Virus record (IMG/VR): IMGVR_UViG_3300005524_000239
Location: 1-26,933 of that record
Origin: a virus
Length of the DNA: 26,933 bases
Direction: 5' to 3' (one strand)
The notes below the pieces were generated by a model, which was given only the letters and a program-made list of their open reading frames with translations, was not told the DNA's origin and searched no databases. A program made the translations under genes and the position numbers. Every line of letters begins with the position of its first letter. The stretch's first letter is position 1. Below are positions 14,542 through 20,927 of the stretch, piece after piece.

Positions 14542-14832
14542 ATGGCTGACGATCAAATTACCGTGGGCGTCGCCGCCGACGTCTCGGACTTCGCCGCCGG
14601 CATGGCGCGCGCCGCCTTCGCCGATCTCGCGGCGCTTGCGCCCGGCGGCGTGCACCCGACTGGTTGGATCGAGGGTAGGCGGCAACCGGTGTGGCGCCGG
14701 ATCACAATTATTCTGGCTTCAGAGAACCGCCGTCTTGCGGTTTGGATCGTTCGCACTTTATGGTCGTTTTTTGGCCGGCCAGCGTTTGCTGGCCCGTGCC
14801 ACCGGCACTCGGCCCTATTGACATTGCGCTGA
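14542..14832 (+). pseudogene. Hybrid fragment: tape-measure start joined to chaperone end
   Basis: ATG 14542 has a good Shine-Dalgarno (GAGGA). Residues 1-24 repeat the start of the real tape measure (DQITVGVAADVSDFAAGMAR); the underlying 63 bp at 14551-14613 are identical to 16538-16600. Residues 25-37 (AFADLAALAPGGV) then match the C-terminal end of the second tail chaperone (13585-13632, a few mismatches). After that it runs into unrelated sequence and stops at residue 96. It cannot act as a tape measure. It marks a recombination junction and shows that the original tape-measure start and its ribosome-binding site were left behind. Confidence 0.8.
14551..14613 (+). repeat. 63-bp direct repeat, left copy
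   Basis: Identical over 63 bp to 16538-16600. It is the 5' coding part of the tape measure gene, here leading into the hybrid fragment. Together the copies bracket a 1,924-bp segment carrying two leftward genes. Confidence 0.95.
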
Positions 14833-15061
14833 CCGGCGGCGTAGGCCCGGGACCTGGCCCAGCCCAGCATTGGGCAAGGCAATTTATGTCGTCGGTGGAA
14901 CATTCGATTGTTTGACCGTGCGCTCGCCGTAGCAGGGCCCGTTGATGCGGATTCGGCGCTTGTGTGGGTGCCAGGGCCAAATTCAATGGCAGGATGAGCA
15001 TCGCGACCTGAAGGACGATATGGCCGTCTCGGCCGAAAATTGTTGACTTCGTGTCCCTCAC
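14708..15061 (-). CDS. Small exported hypothetical protein, coupled to the large lipoprotein
   Basis: A 117-residue leftward protein whose GTG start overlaps the stop of the 432-residue lipoprotein gene by GTGA, implying translational coupling. Residues about 15-34 (HIVLQVAMLILPLNLALAPT) form one hydrophobic segment, a signal peptide or anchor. The following part has three closely placed cysteines (IECSTDDINCLAQCWAGPGP) and a disordered Gly/Pro/Thr/Lys tail with one more Cys. No known family is recognised. With the lipoprotein it forms a two-gene envelope cassette. Confidence in coding status is moderate and comes chiefly from the overlap and the signal-like segment. Confidence 0.5.
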   Translation of the reverse strand: MRDTKSTIFGRDGHIVLQVAMLILPLNLALAPTQAPNPHQRALLRRAHGQTIECSTDDINCLAQCWAGPGPGPTPPVSAMSIGPSAGGTGQQTLAGQKTTIKCERSKPQDGGSLKPE

Positions 15062-16356
15062 GGGTTGAGAGGCTCCATCTTCACCGCGCGATAACCAATC
15101 GCGATCGGCCGCTCGAATGTCTGCACGAGCGTGATTCCTTGGTCGCTTACCGCGCTGATGCTGAAACTGCCGCCGGGAGCATTGTCGATTTGCGAGGTGT
15201 TCCCTTGAATCGTTGTGAGGAGGTCGTCGAGCTTCTTTTTGATTGCGGCCAAATCACCGGTCTGGGTGGCCGCTTGGCCAGCCGATGATCGGGTGGCCGA
15301 TTGCTTGCCGCCATTCGCTGCTTGGCCAGGCATTGTCGTCGTCGCGTTTGTTTTCTGCCGCGTGTTGGCGAGAGCGTCGGCGGCGGCGGTCAACGCCTTA
15401 GCGGCATCGGAGACTGCAGTGGCGGTATCGCCGGTCACCCTTGTATTTGTCGCTCCCGCGGCGACGCCGCTGCCGGTCTTTGAGATCGTCGTCGCGCGCA
15501 GCTGCGCGAGCAGCTTGGCCTGGGCACCGACCGTGCTTGAGGTATCGTAAACGTATTCAATACTGCGTGTCAGGAATAAACGATTGATCAAGTAGACTGC
15601 GGTGTGGTTCGGCTTCTTGCCGACCGCACTTGCGAGCTGATCAGCGATAAAGGACCTGCTGCATAAATATTGATTTTTTGCGCAATACGTCACGAGCCGT
15701 GCCGTCGCGGTTGCCGCCGGCACGCCGTAGGTTTCCGCCGCCGGTATGTTGATCATAATCGAATCCTGGTGGGAGCGTGCGGCGCCAAAAATCGCGCTGA
15801 AGAAGTGAAACGGCACACCCCCGCGAAAAGATTCTGCGTCAGCTTGCGCAATCGTGAATCCCGGCAACGCCATGAGTGGCAGCTTGGTCAATGTGCCACT
15901 CGCGGCAAACACGCTGTGCGGTTTACCGGATGCCGCTATTCTCGGTCCTGGCGGCTTGGCGCTGCCGGGCGTTGACTTGGGCTCGGATGCCTGGGGTGCG
16001 TGCGCAGTGATGCTGCCGCCCATTGCGGCTTGCTGCCGCCAGATCGTACCATCCGTCGGCCTCCCGCCCGCGCCGAGCAAGATTGGCACGTTGTCGTAAT
16101 AATTTTCGAGATCTTGGCGCATGGGCCAATCATCGAGCTTGATCGCTAGCGCGATCGGCGCGGTATTGTCGCCCGGCTGATCTTCGTCGACCGCATAAAT
16201 GTCGCCGATATGGATGTCCTCAGTCGGCGGATAGACCGGCTCGATATGGTAGGCGCGCATCGTCACCGCCCACTGCTTCGCGACCCAGTCGGGATCGCGT
16301 GGCTCGGTCGCGCAACCGGCGACGATGATCGGCAACGCCAAGGGCATTGCCGACAT
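15058..16356 (-). CDS. Large leftward lipoprotein of unknown function
   Basis: A 432-residue protein. The start is taken at ATG 16356, giving MSAMPLALPIIVAGC with lipobox VAGC and Cys15 acylated; the frame stays open to 16536, so a longer signal with an upstream non-ATG start is possible. No strong Shine-Dalgarno is visible. Visible parts: an N-terminal domain with AYHIEPVYPPTEDIHIGDIY (about 33-52) and DDWPMRQDLENYYDNVPILL; a Pro/Ser/Lys linker (about 110-140); a central domain with FTIAQADAESFRGGVPFHFF, two Cys (YCAKNQYLC) and FLTRSIEYVYD; a Thr/Ala-rich low-complexity stretch (about 300-365); a short coiled coil (LAAIKKKLDDLLTTIQ); and a beta C terminus. I do not recognise the family. GC is lower than in the flanking tail genes. 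Confidence 0.7.
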   Translation of the reverse strand: MSAMPLALPIIVAGCATEPRDPDWVAKQWAVTMRAYHIEPVYPPTEDIHIGDIYAVDEDQPGDNTAPIALAIKLDDWPMRQDLENYYDNVPILLGAGGRPTDGTIWRQQAAMGGSITAHAPQASEPKSTPGSAKPPGPRIAASGKPHSVFAASGTLTKLPLMALPGFTIAQADAESFRGGVPFHFFSAIFGAARSHQDSIMINIPAAETYGVPAATATARLVTYCAKNQYLCSRSFIADQLASAVGKKPNHTAVYLINRLFLTRSIEYVYDTSSTVGAQAKLLAQLRATTISKTGSGVAAGATNTRVTGDTATAVSDAAKALTAAADALANTRQKTNATTTMPGQAANGGKQSATRSSAGQAATQTGDLAAIKKKLDDLLTTIQGNTSQIDNAPGGSFSISAVSDQGITLVQTFERPIAIGYRAVKMEPLNP

Positions 16357-16528
16357 CGCTCGGCACAAACGGGCAATGGCGCATGTGCGCCGCAGCCCGA
16401 TGGCCGCTGCCCGTGCATACAACCGCGTGTTTAATCCTCTGCCACTTCCGGACACGAGCGCCCCCCGACGGGCCGTCTGAAACGCTGACACGAATCGCCG
16501 ACGCGCACAACGAAGCTGAATCCATAAA

Positions 16529-17563
16529 ATGGGCACCGATCAAATTACCGTGGGCGTCGCCGCCGACGTCTCGGACTTCGCCGCCGGCATGGCGCGCGCC
16601 GGCGCGGTCGCCGACCAGACCTTCGGCCGCATCCGCGCCAGCGCGCGATCGGCCGCCGCCGGCATGGACGCGAGCTTCGCCCGCGGCGCCGGGGAGCTGA
16701 CGCGGCAGCAGCAGAAGCTCGCCGCCTCGTGGCTCGCCATGTTCCGGCCGATCAACGCCGCGTTCGACAGCTCGATCACCGGCATGATCCTCGGCACCAC
16801 CACCTGGCGGAGGGCGGTGGCGCGCATCGGCCAGAGCATCGTCGCCGAGGAGGTCGGCAACGCGCTCAGGATCGCCGAGAACTGGGCGGTGACCGAGCTG
16901 GTCAAGACCACGGCGACCGAGGAAGGTGCGGCGGCGCGCACGGCGGCGGAAAATGCATCGCAGGGCGGCTTCCTGGCGATGATCGCGGAGCAGCTCGCGC
17001 GCTGGCTTGGCCTCGAAACCGACAAGACCGCGGCGACCGACGCCGGCGAGGCCGCCCGCGCCGCGACGCAAACCGCATCCGCCGCCGCCGGTCTCGCCGC
17101 CATGGTGGCGCGCGGCTTCGCCCAGATCGAGATCGACGCCGCGGTCGCCGCCGCCGGCGCCATGGCCGCGACTGCGGCGATTCCGCTGGTCGGTCCCGAA
17201 CTCGCGCCCACGGCCGCTGCGGCCGCCTATGCCGAGACCATGGGCTGGGCCGCCGGCATGGGCGGCGGCATCGCCTCGGCCGAGGGCGGGATGTGGGAGG
17301 TGCCGGGCACGATCCTGTCGGTCCTCCATCCGGAGGAAAGCGTGATTCCGGCGTCGGTCGCCAATCCGATGCGCGATTTTTTCTCCGCCGGCGCGGCGAC
17401 GGCGGGCGGCGGCGACATCCACATCCACGGCCCGCTGGTGAGCGCGATCGACACCCAGACCGGCGCGCAGTTCCTGAAGAACAACATGCGCACCATCGCC
17501 AGGGGCCTCGCGTCCGAGCTGCGGAATTTCAACGCGCACCTGACGCCGGCGCTCGGCGGGTGA
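16529..17563 (+). CDS. Tail tape measure protein
   Basis: A 344-residue protein from ATG 16529, MGTDQITVGVAADVSDFAAG. The body is mostly helical and Ala-rich (about 50-235), with Gly/Ala membrane-active-looking stretches near 190-240. The C terminus has GGMWEVPGTILSVLHPEESV and PASVANPMRDFFSAG, common to tape measures of GTA-like tails. Tape length sets tail length; at about 1.5 angstrom per residue this predicts a short tail near 50 nm. The gene's ribosome-binding site is poor (no GGAG; AT-rich foreign sequence ends just before ATG), whereas the good signal stays with the hybrid fragment at 14542, so expression may be reduced. Confidence 0.85.
   Translation: MGTDQITVGVAADVSDFAAGMARAGAVADQTFGRIRASARSAAAGMDASFARGAGELTRQQQKLAASWLAMFRPINAAFDSSITGMILGTTTWRRAVARIGQSIVAEEVGNALRIAENWAVTELVKTTATEEGAAARTAAENASQGGFLAMIAEQLARWLGLETDKTAATDAGEAARAATQTASAAAGLAAMVARGFAQIEIDAAVAAAGAMAATAAIPLVGPELAPTAAAAAYAETMGWAAGMGGGIASAEGGMWEVPGTILSVLHPEESVIPASVANPMRDFFSAGAATAGGGDIHIHGPLVSAIDTQTGAQFLKNNMRTIARGLASELRNFNAHLTPALGG
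16538..16600 (+). repeat. 63-bp direct repeat, right copy
   Basis: Identical to 14551-14613; here it is codons 4-24 of the intact tape measure gene. Confidence 0.95.
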
Positions 17564-17575
17564 GCGCGATGCCAG

Positions 17576-17700
17576 CGTCACCCCCACCCTAACCCTCCCC
17601 CTCCCCTCTTGAGGGGGCTTGCGCCTGCCAAGTGTCCCCCGGACGCTTGGCTCGAACATGCCGGGTGGCATGCTCGACCGGGGTCGAGGATTGAGGGGAC
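17576..17700. repeat. Double-hairpin repeat (family C), degenerate
   Basis: Contains TTGCGCC (17619), CCAAGTGTCC pairing with GGACGCTTGG (one wobble), and CGAACATGCC-GGGT-GGCATGCTCG. The outer right arm present in the other copies is replaced by a GACCGGGGTCGAGG hairpin. Family B-like C-rich sequence precedes it. Confidence 0.75.
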
Positions 17701-17723
17701 GACGCCCGGCAGAAGGCTGGCAA

Positions 17724-17752
17724 TTGACCGTTTTTCGTAGTACGTTTTTGCC
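17724..17752 (+). promoter_or_regulatory. Candidate HigBA promoter/operator
   Basis: AT-rich stretch just before higB with TTGACC (17724-17729) and the inverted repeat CGTA-G-TACG (17736-17744) set between T-runs. Spacing to a good -10 is not clear, so only an operator for HigA is suggested. Confidence 0.35.
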
Positions 17753-18040
17753 GTGATCCGGTCGTGGCGCAATGCGGCCAGCCGCAGGATATGGGATGGA
17801 GAATCCCCCGGCCGGTTTCGCGGCTTGGATATCGACGCGGCTCGGGATTTGTTGTCGGCGCTCAACGTCGCAACGGCGCTGCAGGATCTCAGCCCGTTGA
17901 AGAGCGTCGGTCTTCACAAGCTCAAGGGAGACCGGGCCGGGCAATGGGCGATGATCATGAACGCGCGGTGGCGGATCTGCTTCGTGTTTAGGAAGGGCGA
18001 CGCCTACGACGTCGAGATCGTCGATTATCACCGAGGTTAG
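17753..18040 (+). CDS. higB: HigB-type toxin (RelE/ParE superfamily)
   Basis: A 95-residue protein from GTG 17753. It has the plasmid-maintenance (HigB) pattern: a basic start, LLSALNVATALQDLSPLKSV (about 38-57), then HKLKGDRAGQWAMIMNARWR ICFVF (about 60-84) and a YDVEIVDYHRG end. HigB toxins are ribosome-dependent mRNA endonucleases, and the basic residues and C-terminal His/Tyr expected for catalysis are present. No clear Shine-Dalgarno precedes the GTG. Toxin precedes antitoxin, as is usual for hig modules. It lies between tape measure and DUF2460 genes, a second TA insertion in the tail operon. Confidence 0.9.
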   Translation: MIRSWRNAASRRIWDGESPGRFRGLDIDAARDLLSALNVATALQDLSPLKSVGLHKLKGDRAGQWAMIMNARWRICFVFRKGDAYDVEIVDYHRG

Positions 18041-18043
18041 ACC

Positions 18044-18328
18044 ATGCTTGCATCGCATCCGGGCCGGCTGCTGAAACGCGAATTGAGCGCACGCAGGCTC
18101 AGTGCGAACCGGCTCGCGCTCGATCTCGGCGTGCCGTCGGGCCGCATTACCGACATCCTCAACGGACGCCGCTCGATCACGGCCGATACCGCGGTCCGGC
18201 TCGGCCGGTATTTCGGCAACCGCGCCCAGTTTTGGCTCGATTTGCAGAGCCAGTACGACATCTCAGTGATCGAGCGCGAACGCGGTGCCGCGATCGCCCG
18301 CCGCGTGCGGCCGGCGGACGCAGCCTGA
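18044..18328 (+). CDS. higA: HigA-type antitoxin (XRE helix-turn-helix)
   Basis: A 94-residue protein starting 3 bp after the higB stop, with GAGG 6 nt upstream. MLASHPGRLLKRELSARRLS then ANRLALDLGVPSGRITDILN (about 20-41) is the XRE helix-turn-helix of the HigA family, followed by the family-typical TADTAVRLGRYFGNRAQFWL (about 47-66) and LQSQYDI. It neutralises HigB and represses the operon by binding its operator. The pair looks intact, with no truncation. Confidence 0.92.
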   Translation: MLASHPGRLLKRELSARRLSANRLALDLGVPSGRITDILNGRRSITADTAVRLGRYFGNRAQFWLDLQSQYDISVIERERGAAIARRVRPADAA

Positions 18329-18360
18329 CCTGGCGCTCGGCGGCCTTCCTTTCTTTCTTA

Positions 18361-18400
18361 CCCTCGCCCCACTTTGGGGGAGAGGGAAGGGTGAGGGGGC
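18361..18400. repeat. REP-like element (family B, short)
   Basis: CCCTCGCCCCACTTTGGGGG stem followed by AGAGGGAAGGGTGAGGGGG, between higA and the DUF2460 gene. Confidence 0.75.
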
Positions 18401-18443
18401 GATGCTCGATGCATCTGGCAAGCGAAACCACGAGCGACCCGCC

Positions 18444-19040
18444 ATGACCGAACCGATCTTTCCGGCGCTCGCCGGCCTCGGCTGGTCGGTGAAGCGCTCG
18501 CCCGTCTGGAAAACGCGCGCGCAGCAGGCGATCTCGGGCAAGGAGACGCGGCTGGCCGACTGGTCCTATCCCGCCTGGCGCTGGGAGCTGACCTTCGATT
18601 TCCTGCGCGCCGATCCGGTGGTCGCCGAATTCCAGTCGCTCGCCGGTTTCTTCAACCGCTGTCAGGGCGCCTTCGGCACCTTTCTCTATGCCGATGCCGA
18701 CGACAACGCGGTCGCCGGCCAGACGATCGGCACCGGCGACGGCGCGACGACGGCGTTCCAGCTGGTCCGCGCCTTCGGCGGCTCCATCGAGCCGGTGCTG
18801 GCGCCGAGCGTCGTGAGCGCGGTCTACCTCGCCGGCGTCGCGCAGGCGCCGTCCGCGTATAGCGTCGATCCGGCGACGGGCGTGCTGACATTCACCACAG
18901 CGCCGGCCTCGGGCACACCGATCACCGCGGATTTCTCGTATTACTTCCGCTGCCGCTTCGCTGAAGATAGCGTCGATTTCGAGAAATTCATGGCGACGCT
19001 CTACCGCGCCCAGAAACTCGCGTTCGTCTCGCTGAAGTGA
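18444..19040 (+). CDS. DUF2460 distal tail protein (RcGTA g12-like)
   Basis: A 198-residue protein from ATG 18444 (MTEPIFPALAGLGWSVKRSP). The block KTRAQQAISGKETRLADWSY and PAWRWELTFDFLRAD (about 25-59), GFFNRCQGAFGTFLYADADD (about 70-89) and the C-terminal EDSVDFEKFMATLYRAQKLA are diagnostic for DUF2460. In RcGTA this family forms the distal tail ring between tube and baseplate hub. Shine-Dalgarno is weak because a repeat fills the spacer. Order DUF2460, DUF2163, NlpC/P60, tip protein is as in RcGTA except for the TA genes. Confidence 0.9.
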   Translation: MTEPIFPALAGLGWSVKRSPVWKTRAQQAISGKETRLADWSYPAWRWELTFDFLRADPVVAEFQSLAGFFNRCQGAFGTFLYADADDNAVAGQTIGTGDGATTAFQLVRAFGGSIEPVLAPSVVSAVYLAGVAQAPSAYSVDPATGVLTFTTAPASGTPITADFSYYFRCRFAEDSVDFEKFMATLYRAQKLAFVSLK

Positions 19041-19075
19041 CCCCGGCCGCCTAGGTTGCCGTCACTGCCGCCACT

Positions 19076-19192
19076 CACCCCCACCCCTTGCGCCGCCGAA
19101 CATGCCACCCGGCGTGTTCGGACCAAGCGTCCGGGCGGACGCTTGGTAGGCGCAAGCCCCCCTTGAGGGAGGAAATGGGAGGGGGGTCGCGT
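19076..19192. repeat. Double-hairpin repeat (family C), inverted copy
   Basis: Core 19088-19155: outer TTGCGCC/GGCGCAA arms enclosing CCGAACATGCC-ACCC-GGCGTGTTCGG (one G-U) and CCAAGCGTCC-GGGC-GGACGCTTGG. Orientation is opposite to the copies at 17576 and 21345. Confidence 0.85.
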
Positions 19193-19225
19193 CGATACCG
19201 GCCGCCGCCTGCAACACACGCTGAC

Positions 19226-20116
19226 ATGAAACCCGCATCCGCTGCGCTCAAATCGCTGCTCGCGACGCGGCAGTTCTATGCCGCCGATCTCTATACCTTC
19301 GCGCTGGTCGGCGGCGGCAATCTCCGCTACTGCGCCGGCGACCGCGACATCACCGCCAACGGCAACGCCTATCCCGCCGGTGGCACAACCGGCCCGTACT
19401 TCGACCGCAAGGACAATAAGGCCAAGTGCCACTGGAAGATCGGCGTCGAAGTCGATCAGCTCGTCTTCGACGTGCTGCCCGGCAACGCCACCGTGCTGGG
19501 ATCGCCGTTCCTGTCGGCGGTGCTCGCCGGCGTCTTCGACGGCGCCGAGCTCACGCTCGAGCGCGCCTTCATGCCGCAATACGGCGACACCTCTTCGGGC
19601 ACGGTGATCCTGTTCGCCGGCCGCGTCGCCGAGATCGATTGCGGCCGCTCGCTCGCGACCTTCACCGTCAACTCGCACCTGGAGCTTCTGAATCTTAACC
19701 TGCCGCGCATTCTGTGGCAGCCGGGCTGCGTCAACATGCTGGGTGACGCCGCCTGCGGCGTGAACCTGGCGAGCTACGCGGTGACGGGCGCGGCGGCGTC
19801 GGGCTCGAGCGCCGGCGCCGTGCTGGCTTCACTCACGCAGGCGACGGGCTATTTCGACCAGGGCAAGATCGCGTTCACGTCGGGCGCCAATGCCGGCCTG
19901 TCGCGCGGCATCAAGACCTGGGTCGCGGGCAGCGGCGGCGCTCCCGGCACGATCAGCCTGATCGCGCCGTTTCCGGTCGCACCCGCGCCGGGCGACACGT
20001 TCCAGATCTATCCCGGCTGCGACAAGACGCTGGGCGCGAACGGCTGCACTAAGTTCGCCAACACCGCGCGCTTCCGCGGCTTCCCCTACGTGCCAACGCC
20101 CGAAACGGCGGTGTGA
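19226..20116 (+). CDS. DUF2163 baseplate hub protein with Cys4 motif (RcGTA g13-like)
   Basis: A 296-residue protein from ATG 19226. N-terminal part (about 1-165): DUF2163, with LLATRQFYAADLYTFALVGG and GGTTGPYFDRKDNKAKCHWK. C-terminal part: phage BR0599/gpL-like domain. Four cysteines form two matched pairs, Cys168-x8-Cys177 (PGCVNMLGDAACG) and Cys265-x8-Cys274 (PGCDKTLGANGCTKF). Lambda gpL is known to carry an iron-sulphur cluster on conserved cysteines of its C-terminal domain, so a cluster is likely here (by family analogy). The protein forms the hub ring linking distal tail to tip. No defect is seen. Confidence 0.9.
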   Translation: MKPASAALKSLLATRQFYAADLYTFALVGGGNLRYCAGDRDITANGNAYPAGGTTGPYFDRKDNKAKCHWKIGVEVDQLVFDVLPGNATVLGSPFLSAVLAGVFDGAELTLERAFMPQYGDTSSGTVILFAGRVAEIDCGRSLATFTVNSHLELLNLNLPRILWQPGCVNMLGDAACGVNLASYAVTGAAASGSSAGAVLASLTQATGYFDQGKIAFTSGANAGLSRGIKTWVAGSGGAPGTISLIAPFPVAPAPGDTFQIYPGCDKTLGANGCTKFANTARFRGFPYVPTPETAV

Positions 20117-20225
20117 GCGGGCGGTCGCCCCGGGGCGAACAGCTCGGCTCCGCCTGCGGGCGCACGCGCCGCGTCGGACGCCTGCAGGCGCAGGATCGGG
20201 ATAGGGATGCGGACCGACGCCCGCC

Positions 20226-20252
20226 TTGACGGCGATGCGTATAAGATATACA
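20226..20252 (+). promoter_or_regulatory. Promoter/operator of the VapBC module
   Basis: -35 TTGACG (20226-20231), 15-nt spacer, -10 TATACA (20247-20252). A perfect inverted repeat GTATA-AGA-TATAC (20239-20251) covers the -10, and ATCCAT occurs twice just downstream. An AbrB-fold antitoxin dimer binding here would repress its own operon. Confidence 0.6.
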
Positions 20253-20283
20253 TCCATTAAGACATATATCCATGAGGCACACG

Positions 20284-20514
20284 ATGCAGGTTGCGAAATG
20301 GGGCAACAGCCTCGCGGTTCGCCTGCCCGCTTCGGTGGCCAAAGCGCTGAAGCTCAAGGCAGGCGACGAGGTCGAGATCCATGTCGCGGGCGCGCGGGAG
20401 ATGGCGGTTGCGCGCAAGCCCGGTCGTAAGGAATTGCTGAAGCGCCTGCGCGCCTTCCGTGGACGCCTTCCGGCCGACTTCAAGTTCGACCGGAACGCCG
20501 CGAATGCCCGGTAG
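20284..20514 (+). CDS. vapB: AbrB/MazE-fold antitoxin of a PIN toxin
   Basis: A 76-residue protein. ATG 20284 is preferred to ATG 20272 because GAGG lies 6 nt upstream. MQVAKWGNSLAVRLPASVAK and LKLKAGDEVEIHV (about 1-38) are a classic SpoVT/AbrB (MazE-type) swapped-hairpin DNA-binding domain; the C-terminal tail (KELLKRLRAFRGRLPADFKF) is the segment that usually threads into the toxin groove. It overlaps the PIN toxin gene by 11 bp. The operator lies at 20226-20252. Confidence 0.9.
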   Translation: MQVAKWGNSLAVRLPASVAKALKLKAGDEVEIHVAGAREMAVARKPGRKELLKRLRAFRGRLPADFKFDRNAANAR

Positions 20515-20911
20515 CTTCGTCGACACCAATGTTCTGATCTATCTCGCGTCCGACAATCCGGCCAAGGCGGACCGCGCCGAAAAGATCGTCGGCGCGGGCG
20601 GCGTCATCAGCGTGCAGGTGCTGAACGAGCTCGCGAATGTCGCGCGGCGCAAGATGCGGCTGTCGTGGAGCGAGACGCACATGTTCCTGTCGAGCGTTCG
20701 GGAATTGCTGACGGTTCACCCGATCACGGTCGAAGTGCACGAGATCGGCCTCGAATTGGCGGAGCGCTACGGCCTTTCGGTCTCCGACGCCATGATTGCC
20801 GGATCCGCGCTGAACGCGCGCTGCGAGACGCTCTGGTCCGAGGACATGCGGCCGGGCCTGGTGATCGACAGTCGCCTGCGTATCGTCAATCCTTTCGAGC
20901 GGACGCGCTGA
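20504..20911 (+). CDS. vapC: VapC toxin, PIN-domain ribonuclease
   Basis: A 135-residue protein from ATG 20504, overlapping the antitoxin stop. Canonical PIN residues: Asp7 (SFVDTNVLIYLASD), Glu42 (SVQVLNELANVARRK), Asp95 (GLSVSDAMIAGSAL) and Asp114 (LWSEDMRPG). Full-length for VapC (about 130-140 residues). VapC toxins cleave tRNA or the 23S sarcin-ricin loop; the target here cannot be read. It is the third TA module in the tail gene cluster, between the hub gene and the NlpC/P60 gene, which starts 16 bp downstream. Confidence 0.92.
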   Translation: MPGSFVDTNVLIYLASDNPAKADRAEKIVGAGGVISVQVLNELANVARRKMRLSWSETHMFLSSVRELLTVHPITVEVHEIGLELAERYGLSVSDAMIAGSALNARCETLWSEDMRPGLVIDSRLRIVNPFERTR

Positions 20912-20927
20912 ACCGAAGGAAGAATCG

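Noticed and set aside
14551-16600. Insertion sequence with a 63-bp target duplication
   Set aside because: No transposase or terminal inverted repeats lie in the bracketed segment, and 63 bp is too long for usual target duplications; the chaperone-derived stretch at the junction is better explained by recombination.
16220-18058. Leftward open frame of 612 codons over tape measure and HigB
   Set aside because: Crosses three recognised genes on the other strand and has shadow-like composition.
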